The notes beneath the pieces are model-generated. The model searched no databases and was not told where the DNA came from. It saw only the letters and a program-made list of their open reading frames with translations. A program made the position numbers and the translations under genes. From Hydrogenophilaceae bacterium (GTDB lineage Bacteria; Pseudomonadota; Alphaproteobacteria; Caulobacterales; Aquidulcibacteraceae): a stretch of 51,827 nucleotides of DNA. The stretch is from positions 1 to 51,827 of the forward strand of contig JACAEE010000077.1 in the NCBI GenBank assembly GCA_013389015.1, read 5' to 3'. This document shows positions 7,197 to 17,579 of the stretch, piece after piece. The first letter of the stretch is position 1. Each line of letters opens with the position of its first letter.

Positions 7197-8335
7197 GCGG
7201 CGGGCGCCGCGGCGAAGCTCGGGTGCACGACCGCGCCGGCGCGGGTGAGCATGGCGCCTTTGATGATTTCATCGTCCCAGGCGGGGGCGAAGGCCTTGGA
7301 GTCCTTGTCCGTCAACAGCGGCAGGAGCGCGAGCAAGTTTTTCGCGTAGAGCGCCGAGGAATCCGCCGGCAGGCGCGCGGGCAGGTTGGAGAAGCCCGCG
7401 ACCTTCACCCCGCCGACCTCCACAACTTCGTCGGCCTTCGAGAGCGGGCAATTGCCGCCCTGGGCGACGGCGAGATCGACGATCACCGAGCCCGGGCGCA
7501 TGGCCTTGACCATCGCCTCGGTGACCAGCGCCGGCGCGGGGCGGCCGGGAATGAGCGCGGTGGTGATCACGACGTCCTGCTTGGCGATGTGCTCGGCCAC
7601 CAGCGCGGCCTGCTTCTTCTGGTATTCCGCGCTCATCGGCTTGGCGTAGCCGGCGGCGGTTTCGGCCTGCTTGAACTCCTCATCCTCGACCGCGATGAAT
7701 TTCGCACCGAGCGAGGCGACTTGCTCCTTCGCGGCGGGTCGCACGTCGGTGGCGCTGACGACGGCGCCGAGGCGGCGCGCGGTGGCGATGGCCTGGAGGC
7801 CGGCGACGCCCGCGCCCATGACGAAGCATTTTGCGGCCGCGACCGTGCCGGCGGCCGTCATCATCATCGGGAACGCCCGGCCGTAGAGCGCCGCGGCCTC
7901 GATCACGGCGCGATAGCCGGCGAGGTTGGATTGCGAGGAGAGCGCGTCCATGGCCTGGGCGCGGGTGATGCGCGGCACCAACTCCATCGCCAGCGCCTCG
8001 ACCTTGGCTTTGGCGAACGCCTCGGCCAGGGCGCGATCGCCGTACGGCTCCATCAGCGCAACGGCGCCGGCGCCGGCGCGCAGGCCGGCGATCTCTTCCG
8101 CGCTCGGGCGGCGCACCTTGAGCAGGAGATCGGCGCCTTGCAGCGCGGCGGCCGCACCCGGCGCGATCGCCGCGCCGGCGGCCTCGTAGGCCGCGTCCGG
8201 CGCGCTTGAGGCGTCGCCCGCGCCCTTCTCGACCACGACCGCGTGGCCGAGCGCGATGATCTTCTTGACCGTCTCCGGCACGGCGGCGACGCGCGTCTCG
8301 CCCGCGGCGCGCTCGCGGAGAACGGCGATCCGCAT
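7193..8335 (-). CDS. pntAA: NAD(P) transhydrogenase subunit alpha part 1
   Basis: 380 residues: the soluble NAD(H)-binding domain I of the transhydrogenase, related to alanine dehydrogenase. Visible features are the opening MRIAVLRERAAGETRVAAVP, the segment DALSSQSNLAGYRAV, the Rossmann turn VMGAGVAGLQAIATARRLGA with VSATDVRP, and the mobile-loop region around the EDEEFKQAETAAGYAKPMS stretch. The ATG at 8335 overlaps the stop of the upstream aa3-like gene (TGATG), and family similarity starts there. Downstream it overlaps a SnoaL-like gene instead of pntAB, so the complex is encoded by separated genes. Confidence 0.94.
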   Translation of the reverse strand: MRIAVLRERAAGETRVAAVPETVKKIIALGHAVVVEKGAGDASSAPDAAYEAAGAAIAPGAAAALQGADLLLKVRRPSAEEIAGLRAGAGAVALMEPYGDRALAEAFAKAKVEALAMELVPRITRAQAMDALSSQSNLAGYRAVIEAAALYGRAFPMMMTAAGTVAAAKCFVMGAGVAGLQAIATARRLGAVVSATDVRPAAKEQVASLGAKFIAVEDEEFKQAETAAGYAKPMSAEYQKKQAALVAEHIAKQDVVITTALIPGRPAPALVTEAMVKAMRPGSVIVDLAVAQGGNCPLSKADEVVEVGGVKVAGFSNLPARLPADSSALYAKNLLALLPLLTDKDSKAFAPAWDDEIIKGAMLTRAGAVVHPSFAAAPAA

Positions 8336-8661
8336 CAGCCCATCAAGCCCGCGAGCAGCGGCGCCACGATCCCGCCAAGCCCCAAAAGCACCGTCGAGGC
8401 GATCAGCAGCGCCCACCAGACGCCGGGCAGCCTGAACACCAGACCGGCGACGACGCCGATCGCGACATAGGCAGCAAGGCCGGCGAACCAGCCGAGCTGC
8501 ATCGCGAACGCCAGGGTGAGGAGCGCCACGCTCATCGCGATCAGCGCACAGCCCCAGACCGTTGCGACCAGGAAGCCGTGGAAGGTCTCCTTCTGGTCGG
8601 CGATCTCCTGACCGCCGTGGTGGTACTCGCCGTGCTCGTCGTGATGCGCCGCCTGCGCCAT
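8335..8661 (-). CDS. aa3-type cytochrome c oxidase subunit IV-like protein
   Basis: 108 residues. The N-terminal 28 are rich in His and acidic residues (HHDEHGEYHHGG) and contain the signature EIADQKETFHGFL of the bacterial aa3-type subunit IV family, followed by a transmembrane helix and two further hydrophobic segments at the C terminus. The family's fold is a single helix packed on cytochrome oxidase, but no oxidase gene is near. Instead the stop overlaps the start of pntAA, so it heads the pnt gene run. A link to the transhydrogenase is inference from position. The His cluster may bind metal. Confidence 0.75.
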   Translation of the reverse strand: MAQAAHHDEHGEYHHGGQEIADQKETFHGFLVATVWGCALIAMSVALLTLAFAMQLGWFAGLAAYVAIGVVAGLVFRLPGVWWALLIASTVLLGLGGIVAPLLAGLMG

Positions 8662-8760
8662 GGGCCGTCTCCAGGAAAGTCCGAACCGCGCCCATACACC
8701 GCGCCGCCCCGCCGGGGCAAGGCGACCAAAAGCGCGGGCCGCCCAAGCGGGGGCGACGTC

Positions 8761-9957
8761 TCAGGGGGCGGCGCCCGGACGCGGGCCAGGCGGGTCCGCG
8801 AGGCGAAAAAGCAATGGATTGAGCGCAATCGACACCAGCGCGCCGGCGAGGATGAGGTTGTAGGTCATCGCGCCGACCAGGCCGAGCGCGGCGCCCAGCG
8901 CCGCGAGGACGAACGAAAACTCGCCGATCTGCGCCAGCGCGACGGCGATCAACAGGCCGGTGCGGAACGGAATCCGGAAGAGCGCGGTGATCGCGAGCGC
9001 GGCGAGGCCCTTGCCGAGCACGATGATCGAAACCACGGCCGTCACGCCGAGCGGCGCCGTCCACAAGGTCGCCGGATCGAACAGCATGCCGACGGAGACG
9101 AAAAAGAGCACTGCGAACGTGTCGCGAAGCGGCTGGGAATCCTCGGCGATCTTGTGGGTGAACTTCGTGCCGTTGAGCACGACGCCGGCAAGGAACGCGC
9201 CAAGCGCGAACGACGCCTCGAACAGAAAATAGGCGGCGAAGGCGACGCCCAGCGCCAGCGCGATCGTGCCCAGAGACAAGAGCTCGCGCGATTTCAAGTG
9301 CGCCACTTGCACGATCAGCCATGGGAAGATTCGCGCGCCGACGATGAGCATGAGGGCGATGAAGCTGGCGATCTTGAGCGCCGTCAGCCCGAAGGCGGCG
9401 AGCGCTGCGCCCGCGTCCCCAATTTCGCCCGACGCCATGCGCGCCAGCATCGGCAAGAGCACGATGGCGAGGACGATGGCGATGTCCTCCACGACGAGCC
9501 AGCCGACGGTGATGCGGCCGTTCTCCTGCTTCAGCAGGCGGCGATCCTCCAACTCTCGCAGCAGCACGACGGTGGAGGCGACCGAGAGCGAAGCGCCGAG
9601 CATGAGGCTCTCGGCGTCGGCGAGCCCCATCAGGCGTCCCACGCCATAGCCCAGCGCCGTCGCCGCCGCCATCTGCACAAGCGCGCCGGGGATGGCGATG
9701 CGGCGGACCGACCATAGATCGGCGATGGAGAATTTCAGGCCGACGCCGAACATCAGCAGGATGACGCCGATCTCGGCGAGTTGCATCGCCAGGCCGGCAT
9801 CGCCGACGAAGCCCGGCGTGAACGGCCCCACCGCGACGCCGGCGAGCAGATAACCCACCAGGGGCGAAAGGCCGAGCCGGCGCGCCAACGCGCCGAACAG
9901 AAACGCGAGCACGAGGGCGGCGCAGATCGTGGAGATGAGCGCGTAATTGTCGATCAT
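8761..9957 (-). CDS. Cation:proton antiporter of the CPA2/Kef type, short form
   Basis: 398 residues with about 12 membrane segments. Conserved CPA2 features include LVGYLLAGVAVGPFTPGF, LAEIGVILLMFGVGLKF, ASTVVLLRELEDRRLL, VGWLVVEDIAIVLAIVLLP and FFVSVGMLFDP; the VEDI aspartate is the likely ion-binding residue. It most resembles YbaL-type exchangers, which normally continue into a C-terminal TrkA-N nucleotide-binding domain to about 550 residues. Here the protein stops after the membrane part, with a short Pro-rich tail, so nucleotide gating is absent or supplied by another protein. Its ATG overlaps the stop of a 49-residue peptide gene. Confidence 0.88.
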   Translation of the reverse strand: MIDNYALISTICAALVLAFLFGALARRLGLSPLVGYLLAGVAVGPFTPGFVGDAGLAMQLAEIGVILLMFGVGLKFSIADLWSVRRIAIPGALVQMAAATALGYGVGRLMGLADAESLMLGASLSVASTVVLLRELEDRRLLKQENGRITVGWLVVEDIAIVLAIVLLPMLARMASGEIGDAGAALAAFGLTALKIASFIALMLIVGARIFPWLIVQVAHLKSRELLSLGTIALALGVAFAAYFLFEASFALGAFLAGVVLNGTKFTHKIAEDSQPLRDTFAVLFFVSVGMLFDPATLWTAPLGVTAVVSIIVLGKGLAALAITALFRIPFRTGLLIAVALAQIGEFSFVLAALGAALGLVGAMTYNLILAGALVSIALNPLLFRLADPPGPRPGAAP

Positions 9958-10103
9958 TGCGGTTCGGCGCTCTTTGCGTCGGCTTTGGGCGGCGCCTCGT
10001 CGCGCCCCTGATCAGCCCGCTTCTCCTTGTCCTTCTTGTCGCCGGGAAGCGGCAGCTTGCCGCGCATCGCGTTCATCACCGCGATCACGAACGGATTGGC
10101 CAT
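9954..10103 (-). CDS. 49-residue basic peptide coupled to the antiporter
   Basis: A small gene: MANPFVIAVMNAMRGKLPLP followed by a very charged, probably disordered tail rich in Lys, Asp, Glu and Pro. A clear AGGAGA lies 6 nt before the ATG, and the stop overlaps the antiporter ATG (ATGA), which strongly supports translation. The N-terminal ~14 residues are hydrophobic/amphipathic, so it could lie on the membrane. A role as a partner or regulator of the antiporter is inference from coupling. No family is recognised. Confidence 0.65.
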   Translation of the reverse strand: MANPFVIAVMNAMRGKLPLPGDKKDKEKRADQGRDEAPPKADAKSAEPQ

Positions 10104-10164
10104 GGGGAATCTCCTGAACCGCCAATGTGGCCGTTCAGCATCCTCGGGCCAAGACCAGAACGCT

Positions 10165-11439
10165 TCAGAGCGCGATCGTCAGCGCGGCGGAGAGGACGTT
10201 GGCGTCGTAATCGTCGTCGGCGGTGAGGCCGTAGCTGTTCTGGTGCTCGCGGCGATAATTCACGCGCAACGCGAAGCGGCGGTTGAGGTAATAGGTCGCG
10301 CCGAACTCGCCGGCGGCGATCACGTCTTCGCGGTCGATGCCGCGGAACTCGCGCTTGCCGGCGCTCACTGCGCCAGTGAGGATCACATTGCGGAAGAGCT
10401 CGTGATCGACGCGCACGCCGGCGCGGGCGAGCGTATAGGCGCCGGCGCCGAAATAGGCGCTCTCCTCGACGCTGCGCGCGGCGGCGGCCGTCACCGTCGT
10501 CAGTTCGGAGGGGAACCATTCGAGTTCAGCGTCGACGGCGACCCCTTCCACCCAGCCCAGCGCGATTTCCTCATAGTCCTGCCGCAAATAGCCGACGAGC
10601 ACCTTGCCGCGCGCAAGGCGCGTCACGTCGAAGCCCAGGCCGAGCAGCGCCTCATAGCCTTCGGAATCGCGATCCTGGAACGCGGCGGGAACCTCGAGAT
10701 CGAAGTCGCGCTTGTTGTAGCGGCCTTCGATCAGCACGTCCCAGGAGGGCGAAACCGCGTATTGCGCGCGCAGCGCCGCGAAGGTCTCGGTGCGGTCGCG
10801 GTCGTCCTGTTCGAGCGGCGTGAACAGGATGGTCTCGCCGTCGTCGTAGTCGAGCTCGCGCCAGGAGAGGTCGCCGCCCAGCGTCAGGCGATTGAACGTG
10901 TGCGCCGCGCCCAGGCCAGCCTCGCGATAATCGAAACGGATCGGCTTGCGCGCCGCGCTCGGCGAGTCCGGAGAGAAGCGCGGTTCGGTGCGCCGCCCGC
11001 CGGCGACTCGAGCGTTCACGCGCCCGCGCGAACCCACATCCAGCCTGCCGCCGATCTCGGCGTTGTAGTTGGTGTAGTCATCGCTCGGGAAGTCCTGATG
11101 CATGCGCCGCTCGGCGCTCAGGTCCGCACGCACCGCGTGGCGCGACCAGTCCGACGCGACCGGCGCGCGCACGCGTACGGCCGTCCACGCATCCTCCTGC
11201 TCGTTCAGTTCGGAGAGGAAGAGATTGTCCGAGGCGCCGACCTCGAAATCGATGGCCGGGCGAGCCACGAAGCCGCCGAAGCGCAGGCCTTGAGGATCGT
11301 AGTCCTCACGCGAGCGCTCCATCACAGCGACGTTCGCGCTGACGTCGCGCTCGGCGTCCTGGGCGTAGGCGAACATCGGTTGCAGCGCGATGAGCGCGGC
11401 CGCCGCGCAGCGCGCAGCGAACTTCCTTATACGGCGCAT
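10165..11439 (-). CDS. Outer-membrane beta-barrel protein (putative porin 2-type)
   Basis: 424 residues from the preferred ATG at 11439, where GGGGGACG lies upstream and a clean signal peptide begins (MRRIRKFAARCAAAALIALQ, cleavage after FAYAQ); an ATG 12 codons earlier would spoil the signal. The mature protein opens with YDPQGLRFGGFVARPAIDFEV and DNLFL, the entry pattern of putative beta-barrel porin 2-type proteins often found with exopolysaccharide genes. It then alternates short amphipathic strands and ends with ANVLSAALTIAL; the final residue is Leu rather than the usual Phe or Tyr. No polysaccharide genes are adjacent. Confidence 0.7.
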   Translation of the reverse strand: MRRIRKFAARCAAAALIALQPMFAYAQDAERDVSANVAVMERSREDYDPQGLRFGGFVARPAIDFEVGASDNLFLSELNEQEDAWTAVRVRAPVASDWSRHAVRADLSAERRMHQDFPSDDYTNYNAEIGGRLDVGSRGRVNARVAGGRRTEPRFSPDSPSAARKPIRFDYREAGLGAAHTFNRLTLGGDLSWRELDYDDGETILFTPLEQDDRDRTETFAALRAQYAVSPSWDVLIEGRYNKRDFDLEVPAAFQDRDSEGYEALLGLGFDVTRLARGKVLVGYLRQDYEEIALGWVEGVAVDAELEWFPSELTTVTAAAARSVEESAYFGAGAYTLARAGVRVDHELFRNVILTGAVSAGKREFRGIDREDVIAAGEFGATYYLNRRFALRVNYRREHQNSYGLTADDDYDANVLSAALTIAL

Positions 11440-11550
11440 TCTACGTCCCCCGCCGGTTCTCGGCTGGCGAGGCATTAGCGCGGGCTCGGTTGCGCGGCTA
11501 TCACTTTTTTGGTGTGCGACGCCTGCGAAGTTCGCGTTTTCCCCTCACCC

Positions 11551-11589
11551 GGCCGCTTCGCGGCCACCCTCTCCCACAAGGGGAGAGGG
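11551..11589. repeat. Double-hairpin intergenic element
   Basis: Two adjacent perfect hairpins: GGCCGC-TTC-GCGGCC (11551-11565) and CCCTCTCCC-acaag-GGGAGAGGG (11567-11589). They are preceded by the CCCCTCACCC string typical of a widespread alphaproteobacterial intergenic repeat. The element lies downstream of the thioesterase gene and upstream of the barrel gene on the minus strand, so it might also end transcription, although no U-tract follows. Confidence 0.55.
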
Positions 11590-11629
11590 CGGCCTTCCTT
11601 TAGCGTTGCAGGCGAACAGCGGCGCAGGA

Positions 11630-12094
11630 TTATTCGTGAAACTGCTTCTCGCCCTTGCGCGGGGGGCGCGGCTCCAGCGCCTTGAACAGGCCCGTGCCGG
11701 TGATCAGGGTGCGCTCGGCGGACCAGATGCGGCCGCGGATGGAGTAGAGCCCGTCTTCGCGGGAGAGCACCTCGCCCTTGCCTTCGACCCAGTCGCCCAG
11801 CCGGGCGGCGGAGAGGAAGTCGCACATCAGGCGCACCGTCACCCAGAAATGCGAGAGCTCATAGGAGACGACCTGGCCCCAAGCCATGTCGGCGAAGCTC
11901 ATCAGCATGCCGCCGTGGGCGTTCTTCATGCCGTTGGTGTGGTGCTCCTCGACGCGGAAGCCCATGGTCACGCCGGTTTCGTCGAGCTTGCGGTAGAGCG
12001 GCCCGATCTGGCGGCCGAAGCCGCGCGTCCAGTCCAGCAGCTCAAAACCCGCGGGGATCGCGGCGGGGGCGCGTTCGGCGACGTCGTCTGACAT
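11630..12094 (-). CDS. PaaI-type hotdog thioesterase
   Basis: 154 residues with a hotdog fold. The core motif [20 protein letters not shown] includes the HGG turn and the downstream Asp of PaaI-like acyl-CoA thioesterases, followed by the long central helix and the strand segments [16 protein letters not shown] and [21 protein letters not shown]. It probably hydrolyses an acyl-CoA thioester in the cytoplasm; chain length and physiological substrate cannot be deduced. It appears monocistronic, flanked by palindromic elements on both sides. Confidence 0.8.
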   Translation of the reverse strand: MSDDVAERAPAAIPAGFELLDWTRGFGRQIGPLYRKLDETGVTMGFRVEEHHTNGMKNAHGGMLMSFADMAWGQVVSYELSHFWVTVRLMCDFLSAARLGDWVEGKGEVLSREDGLYSIRGRIWSAERTLITGTGLFKALEPRPPRKGEKQFHE

Positions 12095-12126
12095 AGGCGA
12101 GGCATAAGGTTTTCGACCGCTGGCTT

Positions 12127-12158
12127 CCAGCCCGCGTCCGTCGGGTCATGCGGGCTGG
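12127..12158. repeat. Palindrome CCAGCCCGC-N14-GCGGGCTGG
   Basis: A perfect 9-bp inverted repeat with a 14-nt loop lies between the MliC-like gene and the thioesterase gene on the minus strand. A related sequence (TCCAGCCCGC with a paired GGGCTG) recurs near 40374-40404, which suggests a dispersed repeat family rather than a gene-specific terminator. Confidence 0.45.
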
Positions 12159-12170
12159 GCGCCGGCAGCG

Positions 12171-12479
12171 CTAACGCTGGCGATGACACACGACCGGGAG
12201 CGCGCGGCCGAACTCCCAGCGCACCTCGTCGCCCTGGCCGCGCAGACCGCGGGCGCCGTCGGAGAAGTAGAAGCCCGAGGCCGAGGGCTGGCGGGTGAGG
12301 ACGAATGCGCCTTGGCGGGTCACCACATCGACATGATCGCCGACGAAGCGCGCGCGCAGTTCGCTGCCGTCCGCACAGGCGAATCGCTGTTCATCGGGCG
12401 CGGGCGGCGGGGGCGGCGGCGCAGCGAAAGGCGCGCAGCCCGCCGCCGCGGCGAGCGCAGCGGCTGCAAGAATGCGCAT
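12171..12479 (-). CDS. MliC-like lipoprotein, lysozyme inhibitor family
   Basis: 102 residues. The signal peptide ends in a lipobox (AAAAGC, Cys15), so the protein is a lipoprotein, followed by a Pro-rich spacer. The domain has FACADGSELRARFVGD, a central beta region and GDEVRWEFG, then VVCH, with two Cys that probably form the single disulfide of the MliC/COG3895 fold. Family members inhibit c-type lysozymes from the periplasm or outer membrane. The protein is near the family minimum and monocistronic; activity against lysozyme is inferred. Confidence 0.75.
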   Translation of the reverse strand: MRILAAAALAAAAGCAPFAAPPPPPPAPDEQRFACADGSELRARFVGDHVDVVTRQGAFVLTRQPSASGFYFSDGARGLRGQGDEVRWEFGRALPVVCHRQR

Positions 12480-12645
12480 GGCGTCCTCCCTCCGGCTCCG
12501 TTTTGAGCCGTTTTGAACGCGAGCTTACCGCGCCTGACGCAGCGGCGCCATGACGTCCGCGCGACGGACGAAACGGCGCCTTGCGCGCGCCCGAATTCGG
12601 TCCGTCTATCGTCCGGGCGCGGAGCAGCGCGATACGGGGGAAGAC

Positions 12646-14733
<2,088 letters not shown>

Positions 14734-14761
14734 CGCGAACGCGCTTGCGCGCGGCGGCGGG

Positions 14762-16153
14762 TCAGATGTGGATGGCGTGGCCGAGGGCGCGGAGCGCGGC
14801 TTCGTGGAGGGCTTCGCTCATCGTCGGGTGCACGTGAATCGCGCCGGCGAGATCCTCCAGCACCGCGCGCATTTCGAGGGCGAGGGAGAATTCGCCCGAC
14901 AGTTCGGATGCGTGGGCGCCGACGGCCTGGATGCCCAGGATCAGGTGATCGGATTTGCGCGCGACGATGCGGATGAAGCCTTCGCCCGCGTCCATCGAGA
15001 GCGCGCGGCCGTTGGCGGCGAGCGGGAATGACGCCACGATCGCATCCTCGCCTTTGGCCTTGGCTTCATCCGGCGAGAGGCCGGCGGTGATGATCTCCGG
15101 TTCGGTGAAGCAGACGGCGGGGATCGAAACCTGATCGAAGCGGCGATCGCGCCCGGCGATGATCTCGGCGACCATTTCGCCTTGGGTCGCGGCCTTGTGC
15201 TCCAGCATCGGCTCGCCGACGAGATCGCCGACGGCGTAGACGCCGCGCATCGCCGTGCGGCAGCGATCATCGACCTTGACGAAGCGGCCGGCCATATCGA
15301 GGCCCATATTCTCCAGCCCCCATCCGTCCGTGTTCGGACGGCGCCCGACCGTGACGAGGATCTTGTCGGCGGGGATGATTTCGGTTTTGCCGCCTTGCTC
15401 GATTTCGAGGCCGGCGCCCTTCTTGCCCTTCGCTTTCGCGGCGAGATGGAGGGCGACGCCGTGGCGATCGAGCCATTTTTTCACCGGCGCGACGAGTTCG
15501 GCATCGTAGAGCGGCAGGATGCGATCTTCGGCTTCGACGATCGCGACCTCGGCGCCGAGCTTGCGGAAGGCGATGCCGAGTTCGAGGCCGATATAGCCGG
15601 CGCCGACGACGGCGAGGCGCTTGGGGATCTCCGGCAGCGACAGCGCCTCGGTTGAGGAGATCACGTCGCCGCCGAACGGCAGGAACGGCAGTTCGACGGG
15701 AAGCGATCCAGCGGCCAGGATCACGTTCTCGGCGCGGATCTCTTCGGCCCCCTCCTTCGTTTTCACCGTGCATGTTTTGGCGTCGGTGAATTCGGCCCAG
15801 CCGGCGATGACGCGCACCTTGGCGCGCTTCAGCAGCGCGGCGACGCCGCCGTTCAGTCTATCGACGACGGAGTCCTTCCACTTCACGGTTTCGCTGAAAT
15901 CGATCGCGGGAGGGCTTTTCAGGGTGACGCCGAAGCGCCCCGCCTTCTCCGCTTTCTCGCGCATGGCGGCGAATTCGCTCGCGACATGGATGATCGCTTT
16001 CGAGGGAATGCAGCCGCGGATGAGGCACGTGCCGCCCAAGCGATCGGCTTCGACGAGGATGACATCGAGGCCCAATTGGCCGGCGCGGATGGCGGCGACA
16101 TAGCCGCCCGGCCCGCCGCCGACGACCAGCACCTGGCACTGATGCACGCTCAT
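14762..16153 (-). CDS. lpd: Dihydrolipoyl dehydrogenase (E3)
   Basis: 463-residue flavoprotein that reoxidises the E2 dihydrolipoyl group with NAD+. The FAD-binding GGGPGGYVAAIRAGQLG, the redox disulfide in GGTCLIRGCIPSKA (Cys43/Cys48), the NAD-binding VVGAGYIGLELG and the C-terminal active-site HVHPTMSE (His-Glu) are all present. The 4-nt overlap with the upstream E2 gene and the E1-E2-E3 order make this the dedicated E3 of the branched-chain complex. Other 2-oxoacid dehydrogenases may share it. Confidence 0.95.
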   Translation of the reverse strand: MSVHQCQVLVVGGGPGGYVAAIRAGQLGLDVILVEADRLGGTCLIRGCIPSKAIIHVASEFAAMREKAEKAGRFGVTLKSPPAIDFSETVKWKDSVVDRLNGGVAALLKRAKVRVIAGWAEFTDAKTCTVKTKEGAEEIRAENVILAAGSLPVELPFLPFGGDVISSTEALSLPEIPKRLAVVGAGYIGLELGIAFRKLGAEVAIVEAEDRILPLYDAELVAPVKKWLDRHGVALHLAAKAKGKKGAGLEIEQGGKTEIIPADKILVTVGRRPNTDGWGLENMGLDMAGRFVKVDDRCRTAMRGVYAVGDLVGEPMLEHKAATQGEMVAEIIAGRDRRFDQVSIPAVCFTEPEIITAGLSPDEAKAKGEDAIVASFPLAANGRALSMDAGEGFIRIVARKSDHLILGIQAVGAHASELSGEFSLALEMRAVLEDLAGAIHVHPTMSEALHEAALRALGHAIHI

Positions 16154-17466
16154 GCGCCGCCCATGAACAGGATGGCGGGGTGTTCAAGCATCGCCTTCAC
16201 GCGCTGGATGAATGCGGCGGCGTCATAGCCATCGACCACACGGTGATCGAACGAGGAGGAGAGGTTCATCATCTTGCGCACGGCGATATGGCCCTCGCGC
16301 ACGACCGGGCGCTCGACGATCTTGTTGGGGCCGATGATGGCGACCTCGGGGTGGTTGATGACGGGCGTGGTGACGACGCCGCCCAACGGGCCGAGCGAGG
16401 TGATGGTGATGGTCGATCCCGAGAGCTCGTCGCGCGTGGCTTTGCCGTCGCGCGCAGCCTGCGCGATGCGGGCGATTTCGGCGGCGCTATCCCACAAGTC
16501 GCGCGCTTCGGCGTGCTTCACCACGGGAACGATGAGGCCGTTCGCGGTCTGCGTGGCGATGCCGATATGGACGGGGGCGTGGCGGTGGACGATCCCCGCC
16601 TCATCGTCGAACGTGGCGTTGATCTGAGGATAGTCCGGCAGGACCTCGCACAGCGCGCGCATGACGAAAGGGAGCAGCGTGAGCTTGGGCTGGTCGGCCC
16701 GCTTCTGCGCGTTGAGCTGCTGGCGCAGGGCTTCGAGCTCGGTGACATCCACCTCTTCGACATAGGCGAAGTGCGGGATGCGGCGCTTGGCCTCCTGCAT
16801 CTTCTCGGCGATCTTGCGGCGCAGGCCGATGACCTTCACCTCCTCGACGCCGTCGCGCGCGGCGTAGCGCACGCCCGGCAATGCTCCGCGTACGGAGCGA
16901 CCTTGCGCGACATAAGCGTCGAGGTCGGCGTGCTCGATGCGGCCGGCGGGGCCGGAGCCGGGAACGAATTGCAGCTCGACGCCCAGATCGCGCGCGCGCT
17001 GGCGCACGGCGGGGGACGCGAGCGGCTTGGCGTCCGGGCTCGCGCGGGTGGCGAAGGCCGGCGCCCGCGCGCTCTGCGCTGCGCTCGCCTGCGCCCTCGC
17101 CTCTGCTCTCGGCGCCGGCTTGGGCTCCACTTTCGACTCAGGCTTCGGCGCCGGCTTCGGCTCGGCTTTGGCTTCGGCTTTCGCGGCGTGCGCGCCCTTG
17201 CCGTTGGAGCGCTCGTTGCCCTGGCCTTCAACCTCCAACACTACGATCGACGATCCGATCGCGGCCATCTGGCCCGGCTCGCCGTTGAGTTCGACGACCT
17301 TGCCGCTCACGGGCGAGGTGATTTCGACCGTGGCCTTGTCGGTCATCACGTCGAACAGCGGCTGATCCTCTTCGACCTCATCGCCGACGGCGACGTGCCA
17401 GGCGACGAGTTCGGCCTCGGCGGTGCCTTCGCCGATGTCGGGGAGCTTGAAAACGTAGCGGCCCAT
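16150..17466 (-). CDS. bkdB: Branched-chain 2-oxoacid dehydrogenase E2 (dihydrolipoyl acyltransferase)
   Basis: 438 residues. The N-terminal lipoyl domain carries DKATVEI with Lys44 as the lipoylation site. A long Ala/Lys/Pro/Glu swinging linker (about residues 90-145) follows, then the E1/E3-binding domain (AVRQRARDLGVELQFVPGSG). The catalytic acyltransferase domain ends with the active-site SFDHRVVDGYDAA. The single lipoyl domain with IGEGTAEAELVAWHV favours a branched-chain rather than a pyruvate complex. It overlaps lpd by 4 nt and is separated from E1 beta by a 113-nt gap containing a hairpin, so E2/E3 levels may be adjusted independently. Confidence 0.93.
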   Translation of the reverse strand: MGRYVFKLPDIGEGTAEAELVAWHVAVGDEVEEDQPLFDVMTDKATVEITSPVSGKVVELNGEPGQMAAIGSSIVVLEVEGQGNERSNGKGAHAAKAEAKAEPKPAPKPESKVEPKPAPRAEARAQASAAQSARAPAFATRASPDAKPLASPAVRQRARDLGVELQFVPGSGPAGRIEHADLDAYVAQGRSVRGALPGVRYAARDGVEEVKVIGLRRKIAEKMQEAKRRIPHFAYVEEVDVTELEALRQQLNAQKRADQPKLTLLPFVMRALCEVLPDYPQINATFDDEAGIVHRHAPVHIGIATQTANGLIVPVVKHAEARDLWDSAAEIARIAQAARDGKATRDELSGSTITITSLGPLGGVVTTPVINHPEVAIIGPNKIVERPVVREGHIAVRKMMNLSSSFDHRVVDGYDAAAFIQRVKAMLEHPAILFMGGA

Positions 17467-17525
17467 GCTGGTTTCCTGCTGAACCTAAATCGAAGGCGAA
17501 GCGCCTGCGGACAATGCATCCCCTC

Positions 17526-17547
17526 CCCCCGCTCCAAGGGGCGGGGG
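17526..17547. repeat. GC hairpin between E1 beta and E2 genes
   Basis: CCCCCGCTCC-aa-GGGGCGGGGG forms a 10-bp stem with one T-G pair. It follows the E1 beta stop and precedes the E2 start on the minus strand. It could attenuate transcription or protect mRNA ends inside the operon, or be another copy of the CCCTC-type intergenic repeat. Confidence 0.4.
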
Positions 17548-17579
17548 CGCAAAGAATTCCGTGCGCGGAGCGATCCGCA

